Source of the DNA: Clostridia bacterium
GTDB lineage: Bacteria; Bacillota; Clostridia; UBA1212; UBA1255
Assembly: GCA_017508875.1 (NCBI GenBank)
Contig: JAFWQX010000017.1
Span: forward strand, 1 to 50,647
DNA: 50,647 bases
Direction of reading: 5' to 3'
Part shown: positions 42,837 to 50,647 of the stretch, piece by piece
Layout: each line of letters opens with the position of its first letter
Position numbering within the stretch: position 1 is the first letter of the stretch
Position numbers and translations under genes: made by a program
The notes under the pieces: generated by a model
Told to the model about the DNA's origin: nothing
The model's input: the letters and a program-made list of their open reading frames with translations, nothing else
The model's database searches: none

Positions 42837-45800
42837 ACTGATTCTCCTCTCGAATCTGCAATATGTTTTTCCCACTCTTCCTTGGTCATAAGAAGCTGGC
42901 GCGGCTTGCTGCCGTCGGCTTCGGAAATGAGGCCTTCGGACTCGAGGGTGTCAACGATCCTCGACGCTCTCGAATAGCCAAGCCTCAGTTTTCTCTGGAG
43001 GAAGGACGTTGACAGCTGCTTGTACTCAAGGGCAAGCTGTGCGGCCGCATCGATCATTTCATAATCTGAATCCTGCTCGTCGTCATTGCTTTCGGATGCG
43101 TTATTGCCGCCGCCCTGAGGCTTATCCTTCTGATCGATCGACGACTGTATCTCGTCGCTGTAAAGCGCAGTACCGTACGAATTTCTGACGTTGTCAGCGA
43201 GCGCCTCTATTTCACTGTCAGATACGAAAGCACCCTGAACGCGCAGCGGTTTCGCCATACCGATCGGGTGGAACAGCATATCGCCGCGCCCGAGCAGTTT
43301 TTCCGCACCGCCGCCGTCAAGTATCGTACGTGAGTCTATCTGTGAAGTTACGGCGAAAGCGATGCGCGAAGGTATGTTCGCCTTTATAAGTCCCGTGATG
43401 ACGTCAACGGACGGGCGCTGCGTTGCGATAATAATGTGCAGTCCCGCCGCTCTGGCCTTCTGCGACAGTCTTATGATCGAGTCCTCGATTTCTTTCGCAG
43501 CGACCATCATAAGGTCAGCAAGCTCGTCAATGATTATAAGTATCTGCGGCATTTTTGTAAGCGATTTATTACGCTCTGCAAGCACGTTAAATGCTTTTAT
43601 GTCGCGCACGTTATGCTGAGAAAATACAGTATAACGGTTTTCCATCTCCGCGACCGCCCACGACAGAGCGCCGGCGGCTTTTTTGGGATTTGTTACGACC
43701 GGTACGAGCAGATGCGGGATGCCGTTGTATACGCCGAGTTCAACTATCTTAGGGTCGATCATTATCATTCGTACGTCTTCCGGCCCCGCTTTAAACAGCA
43801 CGCTCGCCACGATAGTATTTATGCATACGCTTTTTCCTGAACCCGTAGTTCCCGCGATCAGCAGGTGCGGCATTTTGGCGATGTCTGCGACAATATTTTT
43901 ACCCGCGATATCGCGCCCGAGCGCTACGGATAAAGGCGATTGAGAGTTCTGGAACTCTTCACTTTCGATGACCTGGCGAAGGGCAACGATCTCGACCTGG
44001 CTGTTAGGCACTTCGATTCCTACGGCTTCCTTCCCGGGTATCGGCGCCTCGATCCTCACGCCTGTTGAAGCCAGATTAAGGGCAATATCATCTGACAGTG
44101 CTACGATCCTGCTTACTTTTACGCCGGGATTCGGCTGAAGTTCATAGCGGGTGACCGCAGGTCCTCTCATGACGCCGATGATCTTAGCTCCGACTCCGAA
44201 GCTCTCAAGCGTGCTGATGAGTTTCTGCGCTTTAGGATCGTCTTCAGAATTGATCACTCCGATATTATCAGTCTTTTTTGCGCCTGAAAGTAGATCCACG
44301 GGCGGTTTTTCATACACGCGAGTGACCTCCGGTATTGCCTTCTCTTCGGGCGCTTTCGCTTTTTCTTCTTTATCTTCAGAAGGCTTTTTTTCAGTTTCTG
44401 CTTTTTCTTCTTTTTTGCCGGATCTTGCTTCTTCCTGTTTTTCTTCTTTTACTTCTGCTTTATCTCCAGGTTTATTTTCCGTTTTAGTCGCAGCTTCAGG
44501 TCCGGGCAGCGATACGGGCTCCTGCGTTTTTTCGCCCGGTGCACCTTCTTTGCTTTTCCCTTCAAGGATCTCTTTCGTGAGAGATCTTCCGCTCGTTCCG
44601 AGTTTTTCGGTCCTGCGCCTGTACTCTTCAAGCGAAGGCTTTACGTGCTTCTCTTTCTTGCGGCCGGAAAACAGAGCATTCACTTTAGAAGAATCCGCAT
44701 TGACCATATCTGCATCCGCGTCGTCAGCGTAATCAGCGTAATCCTCGTCCGGAATGCCGAACAAAGTATTGCCGACGTCAATATCAGATGAAATGTGTGA
44801 TCTGACGGTATTTTCTTCGGCTGCAGGTGCTTCTTCCGGAGGCGCAGCGGGGGTGCTCTTTTCAGTAACGATATATCTGTTTCTGCGAATTATACTGTGT
44901 TGAGTGTCGCCGATAAGTTTGTCTACGGCGTCGCTGATATTTTCCGAAAATTCCGTATCGCCGGCAATATCCGGAGTTACGTCGAAGACAGTTTCATCTG
45001 GTACCGCTGCCGCAGCGGCGATAACAGCGCTGTCATTATCAGGCATTACGGAAAGCGCAGGTGCTTCGACCTTGTTCTCGGGTTCCGGGACGGATCCGGG
45101 TTCGTTTAAAGCTTCGGCAGAGTCTTTCTTTTCGTCAGGCGCTTCTCCTGCCTCCGCCTGCCCCGCTTCACTATCATTGTCCTGACCGCGAACAGCGGCA
45201 GTTTCCTGCCGGGCTACCTGCTGAGGATCAGCAGACGCCGCATTTTCGGCCGCCGCATAAATATCATCTATCATTGCCCCGACGTCGCCTGAAGAAAGAG
45301 AAACTGTTTCGGCTTCCGTTACGGCATCAGGATTTTCACTATCTTTTAACGCTTCACGTTCCGCCTGAGTTTTATTCCGGTCGGAGAACCTGCTGTACGT
45401 AAAATCAGTATCTCTCATATAATCAGTCCCGGAGGAACCGGAACCGTGAGAACTGCGCCTTATGCGATCCTTCCTGAAAAATCCGGAATCTTCCGGAGTC
45501 ACTTTATTTTCTTTCTCCTTGGAAGAAGGCGATGCGGCAATGATAGAGCGCATATCGGTAGAGAGTTTCCTCAACCCGCCCTTCTTCCCTGCGTTTCTTA
45601 CGGAAGCAGTATCATCACTTTCGGGAACTTCAAAGATGCGTTCGTGAAGTTCCGTTTTATAATCAGAACCGTTCTTAGCATCGTTCACAGCCGGTCGGCC
45701 GCTTCTTCGGGTGCTGTTACCGCTACTGCCGGTCAGATCATCATCCGGTTCGGCGAGGCCGCTTTTTTTGCTTTTCAGCGCCTTATTAAGTCTGATTTTT

Positions 45801-45973
45801 TCCGAGATCAGGTCGATTGCAAATCCTATAACAAAATACAGTACCAGCAGTACCAGGAAAGATAAAATAAACGAATAATGAAGAACGATTTTAAGAACTG
45901 CGGCGATCGCCGCCACTATTAACACTGCAATTCCGTGAGCTTTGATAAATCTGATAATTCCGTCTTTAAGCAT
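42833..45973 (-). CDS. FtsK/SpoIIIE DNA translocase
   Basis: The 1046-residue translocase pumps DNA at division or sporulation septa. It has an N-terminal membrane part with only about two helices (14-55), against four in typical SpoIIIE/FtsK, followed by a very long acidic and Ala/Pro/Glu-rich linker (about 70-560). The motor has Walker A GTTGSGKS and IIIDELADLMM, and a winged-helix gamma domain (SRASRIVDTLESEGLIS) for DNA orientation sequences. A promoter at 46061-46089 lies upstream. It starts the long minus-strand run. The AKLLGRGDMLFHP-type segment is also present (GAEKLLGRGDM). Confidence 0.93.
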   Translation of the reverse strand: MLKDGIIRFIKAHGIAVLIVAAIAAVLKIVLHYSFILSFLVLLVLYFVIGFAIDLISEKIRLNKALKSKKSGLAEPDDDLTGSSGNSTRRSGRPAVNDAKNGSDYKTELHERIFEVPESDDTASVRNAGKKGGLRKLSTDMRSIIAASPSSKEKENKVTPEDSGFFRKDRIRRSSHGSGSSGTDYMRDTDFTYSRFSDRNKTQAEREALKDSENPDAVTEAETVSLSSGDVGAMIDDIYAAAENAASADPQQVARQETAAVRGQDNDSEAGQAEAGEAPDEKKDSAEALNEPGSVPEPENKVEAPALSVMPDNDSAVIAAAAAVPDETVFDVTPDIAGDTEFSENISDAVDKLIGDTQHSIIRRNRYIVTEKSTPAAPPEEAPAAEENTVRSHISSDIDVGNTLFGIPDEDYADYADDADADMVNADSSKVNALFSGRKKEKHVKPSLEEYRRRTEKLGTSGRSLTKEILEGKSKEGAPGEKTQEPVSLPGPEAATKTENKPGDKAEVKEEKQEEARSGKKEEKAETEKKPSEDKEEKAKAPEEKAIPEVTRVYEKPPVDLLSGAKKTDNIGVINSEDDPKAQKLISTLESFGVGAKIIGVMRGPAVTRYELQPNPGVKVSRIVALSDDIALNLASTGVRIEAPIPGKEAVGIEVPNSQVEIVALRQVIESEEFQNSQSPLSVALGRDIAGKNIVADIAKMPHLLIAGTTGSGKSVCINTIVASVLFKAGPEDVRMIMIDPKIVELGVYNGIPHLLVPVVTNPKKAAGALSWAVAEMENRYTVFSQHNVRDIKAFNVLAERNKSLTKMPQILIIIDELADLMMVAAKEIEDSIIRLSQKARAAGLHIIIATQRPSVDVITGLIKANIPSRIAFAVTSQIDSRTILDGGGAEKLLGRGDMLFHPIGMAKPLRVQGAFVSDSEIEALADNVRNSYGTALYSDEIQSSIDQKDKPQGGGNNASESNDDEQDSDYEMIDAAAQLALEYKQLSTSFLQRKLRLGYSRASRIVDTLESEGLISEADGSKPRQLLMTKEEWEKHIADSRGESV

Positions 45974-46060
45974 AATAATTTATCTCCGTTTGTCTTTTGT
46001 AAAAGCATCACCGGTCGGGCCGGAAAGCATAAAACGCTCCGCACCTGACGATTCTTTATG

Positions 46061-46089
46061 ATTATATCAAAATTTATTATTATTGTAAA
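46061..46089 (-). promoter_or_regulatory. Sigma-A promoter for the ftsK-led gene run
   Basis: On the minus strand TTTACA (46089-46084) and TATAAT (46066-46061) have a 17-bp spacer, about 90 bases before the start codon. Confidence 0.8.
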
Positions 46090-46140
46090 GCTTTAGCGGA
46101 GCTCTGCGCAGGACTCTGAAAATTAGCGTTTAACAGGGCT

Positions 46141-46737
46141 CTAATGGTTATTAAGGAGGCGGATTATTTTATTCATTACAGATTTCTTCAGCACGGTCTC
46201 TTTTTCGGGATGAATAACGTCGTCGATCTCCGATGCGTCGTCAAGTACGAACGTGCTCGTGACCGGGCTCTTTCCGCGCACAAACAGAATATAACCTTCG
46301 ATCCAGACGTTGATCCCGCACGCCTCGAGGAAGTTCGCGAGGATATAGATCTGGCGCTTTACCTGGGCGATCGGATTCTTTACCGTCTTCTCGTAAGTGT
46401 TGCCCGCGGCGGTAGTCTTAACCTTCAGCCACTCTTTATCGTTCTCCTTACCGACCAGTTCGCCCGAAAGATTTTTGACCTCAATGATGTAGACCCCGCG
46501 CGGATTTATGACGACGTTGTCGAGTTCGGTCATATGGCCTTTATAAGTGACAACGATATTAGTAAGCAGCCTGTCTTCTTCGTTCAGATACTGCTTTATT
46601 ATCTCTGTGGCAATTTTCTCACCCTGACGGCCCGCGCGTTTCTCCGGAGGTTCATCCACCGGCACGGCTGCGTGTCGCTTTTTTATTACGATTATGACAA
46701 TGGCCACCACAAAGATGGCAGCGATCAGATATATCAT
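46141..46737 (-). CDS. NERD-domain membrane protein
   Basis: The 198-residue protein has one N-terminal membrane helix and then a NERD domain with GRQGEKIATEII, ELDNVVINPRGVYIIEVKN (the DxVVI...E.K nuclease-like core) and a following KNPIAQVKRQI helix. NERD domains are related to Holliday-junction-resolvase-like nucleases, but many stand-alone copies have no shown activity. GGAGAAATT precedes the ATG. Role unknown; the gene precedes ftsK by about 170 bp. Confidence 0.85.
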   Translation of the reverse strand: MIYLIAAIFVVAIVIIVIKKRHAAVPVDEPPEKRAGRQGEKIATEIIKQYLNEEDRLLTNIVVTYKGHMTELDNVVINPRGVYIIEVKNLSGELVGKENDKEWLKVKTTAAGNTYEKTVKNPIAQVKRQIYILANFLEACGINVWIEGYILFVRGKSPVTSTFVLDDASEIDDVIHPEKETVLKKSVMNKIIRLLNNH

Positions 46738-46780
46738 AATTTCTCCGTTGCCCGAAGCGTTCGAGGCGGTCAGTCACACC

Positions 46781-47548
46781 TCAAAGCTTCTGCTGCTTCA
46801 TCCAGACGTTCATCACGATCTTATGCGGAAGTATCTTGCATAGTGCGGCCTGAGCTCTGGCTTTGAATCCGTACTTGCTCACGTCCCTGCCGCGCAGAAG
46901 ATCACGCCAGGCACGGGCAATTATATCATCCGGGTCGTACATTGCAACATATTTTTTAACTACCGGCGGTTTTTCGAGGTCAACAGCCCTTTCGAAGAAT
47001 TCGGTCCTGGTCCAGAAAGGACATACCGCCATGACCCTTATGCCCCTGCCCTTTAGCTCCCGGTTAAGTGCGCGGCTGAAATATAGGACAAATGCTTTGG
47101 TGGCCGCATAGATATTTATGTACGGGATAGGCTGGAACGCAGCGACTGACGCGATATTGACCACCGCGCCGCCCGGGCTCATGTACGGAAGTACGTACTG
47201 AGTAAGTGCCATAAGCGCCGAACAGTTAAGGTCCACCATATTCACGTTGACCTCCGCCGGAGTGTCCGTGAATGCCTCAAATCTGCCGAATCCGCCCGCG
47301 TTTACGAGCAGACCGACGTCAGGTTTTTCTGTTTCGAGCAGTTCGCGGATCTTAAGGAGAGCCGTTCTGTCAGTAAGGTCAACGGCGATCGGTCTTACAG
47401 GATACGGTACGGTCTTTTTCAGTTCTTCGAGCCTGTTCTCGCGTCGGGCAATAGCCCATACTTCGTCAAACGGTCCGCGTCTGTCGCACGTTTCCGCGAA
47501 TCTGCGTCCCATTCCGCTGGAAGCGCCGGTGATGATTACTATTCTCAT
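46781..47548 (-). CDS. Short-chain dehydrogenase/reductase
   Basis: The protein of about 255 residues has the NAD(P)-binding motif TGASSGMGRR, the LLVNAGGFG motif, Ser in NIASVAAF and the YAATK catalytic pair. AIARRENRLEEL after strand 2 suggests NADP preference. It resembles the DltE/YqjQ group of SDRs. GAGGAGG lies before ATG 47548; an open frame to 47917 is antisense to the MscS gene and is not real. Substrate unknown. Confidence 0.9.
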   Translation of the reverse strand: MRIVIITGASSGMGRRFAETCDRRGPFDEVWAIARRENRLEELKKTVPYPVRPIAVDLTDRTALLKIRELLETEKPDVGLLVNAGGFGRFEAFTDTPAEVNVNMVDLNCSALMALTQYVLPYMSPGGAVVNIASVAAFQPIPYINIYAATKAFVLYFSRALNRELKGRGIRVMAVCPFWTRTEFFERAVDLEKPPVVKKYVAMYDPDDIIARAWRDLLRGRDVSKYGFKARAQAALCKILPHKIVMNVWMKQQKL

Positions 47549-47660
47549 TTCAACCTCTCCTCCTCCGCTCTGCGCCTTCTTTCTCCCTCTTCGGGTGCAG
47601 GCACGACCGAAGCATACCATTAAAAGGGCAAAAAAGTCAAGGCGGCGTGCCCACTTCCTG

Positions 47661-47689
47661 TTGCGCGCAAAGCTGATTTGTAGTAAAAT
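47661..47689 (+). promoter_or_regulatory. Probable promoter for the MscS gene
   Basis: TTGCGC (47661-47666) and TAAAAT (47684-47689) have a 17-bp spacer, about 60 bases before the start codon. Confidence 0.6.
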
Positions 47690-47750
47690 AAAGTCAGAAA
47701 CGCGATACTTTGTTATTCGCAATACATAAAAAGAAAGGGACGAATCCAAA

Positions 47751-48569
47751 ATGCAAGAATTTCTTAATGAAGTCATCAAATTCGGCACCACAACAGGCGG
47801 TAAGATCATAACTGCCATCATCGTTCTGATCATCGGTCTCATCGTGATCAAGATCCTCAGCAAGGTAATCAAAAAAGCTCTCGCCAAGACAAAATTCGAA
47901 GATCCGGTAAAGAACATTATCCTGAAAGTTATTAAAATAATTCTTTACGTTCTTCTCCTCATCGGCATCATCGAAATACTCGGAGTTCCCATGACGAGCG
48001 TAGCGGCGCTGGTAGCATCTGCAGGACTGGCCGTAGGCCTTGCGTTCCAGGGCGCTCTGGCAAATCTTGCCGGCGGTTTCCTTATTCTCATCTTCAGACC
48101 GTTCAAACTCGGCGACTACGTATCCACGGCAGGAGCTGAAGGCGTTGTCCACGAGATCAGCATCTTCTACACCAAACTCATGACCCTTGATAACAAACTC
48201 GTACTTGTCCCCAACGGCGACCTTATGAGCGCGAACGTCACGAACTTCACCGCTAACGAAACGCGCAGGATCGACATCGACTTCAAGATCACGAACGACA
48301 TCGATCAGGAATTTGTAAAATCCGTGCTGCTCAAGGCCGCTTCCGATTCACCCGGCGTGCTGCAGGATCCCGCTCCGTTTGCGAGACTTACTGCCGTTGA
48401 CGACGACACGTTCATCTTCACAGTACGCGCATGGTGCAACACCAAAACTTACTGGGACAATTATTTTGACCTCATCGAGAACTGCAGCAAGGCTCTGGGC
48501 GCGAACGGAATCGACGATCCCGAAGAAAGAATTGCTGTACGCTTAGTAGGAAAAGATGACAACGACTGA
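47751..48569 (+). CDS. MscS-family mechanosensitive channel
   Basis: The 272-residue protein has three N-terminal helices and the MscS pore helix and vestibule: VAALVASAGLAVGLAFQGALANLAGG then FRPFKLGDYV. The C-terminal beta and alpha/beta domains are present (VPNGDLMSANVTNFT, IDIDFKITND). It protects against osmotic downshock. AAAGGGACG lies before the ATG. The hydrolase gene starts 14 bp before its stop. Confidence 0.92.
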   Translation: MQEFLNEVIKFGTTTGGKIITAIIVLIIGLIVIKILSKVIKKALAKTKFEDPVKNIILKVIKIILYVLLLIGIIEILGVPMTSVAALVASAGLAVGLAFQGALANLAGGFLILIFRPFKLGDYVSTAGAEGVVHEISIFYTKLMTLDNKLVLVPNGDLMSANVTNFTANETRRIDIDFKITNDIDQEFVKSVLLKAASDSPGVLQDPAPFARLTAVDDDTFIFTVRAWCNTKTYWDNYFDLIENCSKALGANGIDDPEERIAVRLVGKDDND

Positions 48570-49833
48570 TTTTAACGCTTCGCGGGATCCACGCATAGAA
48601 AAATATGTTGACGCCATCCGAACGTATTCGCGGGATAATTACCTGAATATGGTAAAAGAACCGGCGGGAAAGCTGGCGTATCCGTTTATAGTCCCCGGTT
48701 CGGAGAGCTATCCAAACTGTCTCTGGGACTGGGACAGCTGGCTCACGAATATCGCGGTCAGGCAGATCATGGCTGATAACGGTACGTCGTCCGGCACGTT
48801 TTTCGAATACGAAAAAGGCTGCATCCTGAATTTCCTGTCAAATATGGAAGACGACGGACGTATGCCTATATGCGTGACTCCCGATCAGGCTTTATATTTC
48901 GAAGACGGGGTCAATATCCATAAACCCTGTCTGGCTCAGCACGCCGCTTTCATTGCGCGCGAAAACGCAGATGCGGCGTGGCTCGGGCCCGTATTCGACA
49001 AGCTCGTTGATTTCGTGAATTACTACCGGACTCATTTCCGCCATTCCCCCACCGGACTGTATTTCTGGGCTTCGGACAACGCGATCGGCGTCGACAACGA
49101 CCCTTGTACGTTCTACCGTCCTCAGAACAGTTCCGCTTCGATCTATCTCAACTGTCTCATGTACAAAGAGCTTCTTTCGCTCGTATGGCTCTCCAAAAAA
49201 CTCGGCAGACCTGAAAAGCTTATCGCTGAATTTTACGCTGAAGCAGAAAACCTCAAAAACGCGATAAGAACGCTGCTTTGGGATGAGCGCGACGGATTTT
49301 TCTACAGCGCAGATATAGATCTCGTCCCTGTTGACCCGGACCGCTGGCTCCACAAAGGGAAGCCCAGGCACTGGAACAGTATCATACGGAGGATCGACGT
49401 GTGGTCAGGCGTAATGGCACTGTGGGCGGAAATTGCCACCCCGGAGCAGGCCGTAAGAGCGGTCAGGCATTTTACAGATGAAAGAACTCTCTGGGCGCCG
49501 TACGGCATAAGAAGCCTGTCAAAGCTCGAACAGATGTACAGCATCGACGTTTCCGGAAATCCTTCATGCTGGCTCGGCCCGGTATGGAGCATCGCAAACT
49601 GGATGACCTTCAGAGCGCTGCTAAATTACGGATTTGACGAGAAGGCCTCAGAGCTCGCAAAAAAGACGATCATAATGTTCGGCGAAGATTTGGCCAATAA
49701 CGGTCAGCTTTCCGAGTATTATCATCCCGAAACGGGCAAAGGCCTCAATAATCCGGGCTTCCTAAACTGGAACCTCCTCGTCAACAACATGGCGGCGTGG
49801 CTCGATGGCAGGCAGTTCGTTACTGAGTTCTGA
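48556..49833 (+). CDS. GH63/GH37-like (MGH1-type) glycoside hydrolase
   Basis: The 425-residue protein is an alpha/alpha-barrel of the GH63/trehalase-like type: LWDWDSWLTN, the WDxDS motif of the family, FWASDNAIGVDNDPCTF with an acid, WDERDGFFY, and PSCWLGPVWSIANWMTFRALL with the late SEYYHPETGKG. These enzymes cleave glucosyl or mannosyl glycosides; compatible-solute hydrolysis (mannosylglycerate/trehalose) is a guess. No signal peptide. Overlap with MscS (14 bp) suggests coupled translation, and an osmotic link would fit. Its 3' end overlaps the opposite gene by 14 bp. Confidence 0.8.
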   Translation: MTTTDFNASRDPRIEKYVDAIRTYSRDNYLNMVKEPAGKLAYPFIVPGSESYPNCLWDWDSWLTNIAVRQIMADNGTSSGTFFEYEKGCILNFLSNMEDDGRMPICVTPDQALYFEDGVNIHKPCLAQHAAFIARENADAAWLGPVFDKLVDFVNYYRTHFRHSPTGLYFWASDNAIGVDNDPCTFYRPQNSSASIYLNCLMYKELLSLVWLSKKLGRPEKLIAEFYAEAENLKNAIRTLLWDERDGFFYSADIDLVPVDPDRWLHKGKPRHWNSIIRRIDVWSGVMALWAEIATPEQAVRAVRHFTDERTLWAPYGIRSLSKLEQMYSIDVSGNPSCWLGPVWSIANWMTFRALLNYGFDEKASELAKKTIIMFGEDLANNGQLSEYYHPETGKGLNNPGFLNWNLLVNNMAAWLDGRQFVTEF

Positions 49834-50647
49834 TTTTTTTACGTTTCAATACGATCAATATTACAGCGGCGATAAAACATACGGCACTGCCAGCAAAACA
49901 TACGGCTGTCGGGATCGTGTTTCCGCCGCGTTTTGTTTTTGTACCGGTATTCGAACCGGGAGTATTGACCGCCGTAACGTCCGTTCCATCGCCTTTCTGC
50001 TCTGTATCGAACGTGAATTTCAGATCATACGTAGCGGTAGAAAAATTGCCCGCGAGGGCAGGATCTGTAACCGTCCTGTAAACGCACCTGTACTGAGCCT
50101 TATCCGCTCCGTTCCCGTTAAGATAACACACTATGGCCTTAACAAACGCGCCTTTATCGCGGTAGTCAAATTTATCGAGCACCCCCGTCTTATATTCGCC
50201 GGTCTTAACGTCCAGTACAGGCCTGTCATGAAGTGCGAGCCACTCCCATCTTATAAGTGTTTCTACTGTGTAACCGTGATCCGTAAGCGAGTACCTGCAT
50301 TCCGCACCGTCCTCAAAAATACCGACCTTTTCACCGTTTAAGTGGTTGTGGCGCTTCATTCGGATCCTTTCGCCATCGAGCCAGAACGTGAAAAATAACC
50401 CTTCAAGCCTGTCCCCGTCCGGGATAAAGCCGCCCGGATCAAACGCAACTTCAAAACAGTCGTGCATATTAACGGTGTCAACGTCGTTGTCATATATATC
50501 GGCTCCGACGTAGATCCCCTGCTCGCCGTAATAAAAATACGCATAAAGCGGGAGCCTGCTGCGTTCATCATAGTAATCCGCCCACATGCCCGTATTATCT
50601 TTATTCAGCGAGATCTTTACCGCACCGTCCCATTCTCCCGGAGAAAA
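49820..50647 (-). CDS. Partial surface protein: CBM9-like domain and C-terminal anchor
   Basis: The frame is open to the window edge on the minus strand; the 5' end is missing. The visible 275 residues hold a domain beginning SPGEWDGAVKISLN and continuing LYAYFYYGEQGIYVGADIYD, which resembles CBM9-like/DOMON sugar-binding domains (about 185 residues). Then a Thr/Gly/Asn linker, one membrane helix and LKRKKIRTQ follow. It matches the local anchor pattern. Its stop codon overlaps the hydrolase gene on the other strand. Confidence 0.75.
   Translation of the reverse strand, partial: FSPGEWDGAVKISLNKDNTGMWADYYDERSRLPLYAYFYYGEQGIYVGADIYDNDVDTVNMHDCFEVAFDPGGFIPDGDRLEGLFFTFWLDGERIRMKRHNHLNGEKVGIFEDGAECRYSLTDHGYTVETLIRWEWLALHDRPVLDVKTGEYKTGVLDKFDYRDKGAFVKAIVCYLNGNGADKAQYRCVYRTVTDPALAGNFSTATYDLKFTFDTEQKGDGTDVTAVNTPGSNTGTKTKRGGNTIPTAVCFAGSAVCFIAAVILIVLKRKKIRTQ

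Noticed and set aside
47549..47917. N-terminal extension of the SDR reading frame
   Set aside because: It is antisense to the MscS gene, and a strong GAGGAGG site precedes the inner ATG at 47548.

Overview
The window looks like chromosome of a Gram-positive member of the Firmicutes (Clostridia or a close relative), with mid GC content judged by eye. Signs of this are a MecA-type adaptor, CotH-like and SpoIIIE/FtsK proteins, lipoproteins with a lipobox, strong AGGAGG-type ribosome binding sites, several near-consensus sigma-A promoters with 17-bp spacers, and surface proteins with Pro/Thr-rich linkers. No outer-membrane genes are seen. The species cannot be named from the sequence.

Layout. 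1-1224 is nearly gene-free: the cut 3' end of an IS3-family transposase, two palindromes, and four tandem 83-bp repeats that each carry a terminator-like hairpin. 1225-7150 (+) holds a Na/Pi cotransporter and an ABC ATPase/permease pair; the permease has a coiled coil of about 360 residues. 7208-17405 (-) is a run of ten genes: E2-like acyltransferase, DUF4091 protein, esterase, acyl-CoA ligase, 5'-nucleotidase, a small conserved protein, DUF5722-like protein, LUD protein and PAP2 phosphatase are the main members. 17570-20898 (+) has a UspA-like protein, dTMP kinase and a lipoprotein with a GH-like domain.

20985-32727 is rich in secreted and surface proteins: an orphan lipoprotein, CotH-like protein, aquaporin, a barnase/barstar pair whose barnase is membrane tethered, two C-terminally anchored proteins transcribed divergently from back-to-back promoters, tRNA-Trp, a small membrane protein, an M18 aminopeptidase and an N-acetylmuramoyl-L-alanine amidase. 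31105-45973 (-) is a long co-directional run of core genes: FtsK, GH20, PucR-type regulator, FtsE, FtsX, S41 protease, methyltransferase, Hsp33, then (from its own promoter) MecA, ThyA, DHFR and the amidase. 46141-50647 has a NERD protein, an SDR, an MscS channel overlapping a GH63/37-like hydrolase, and the 3' part of another C-terminally anchored surface protein.

Themes. (i) Envelope work: FtsEX with a processing protease, an anchored amidase, a GH20, and a set of surface proteins sharing a Pro/Thr linker, one C-terminal membrane helix and a Lys/Arg tail without a sortase motif. (ii) Thymidylate supply: ThyA, DHFR and dTMP kinase. (iii) A likely contact-toxin module (tethered barnase plus barstar). 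(iv) Repeat structures at 706-1037 and 24533-24719 that no gene explains. Functions come from recognising motifs by eye; no database search was run.
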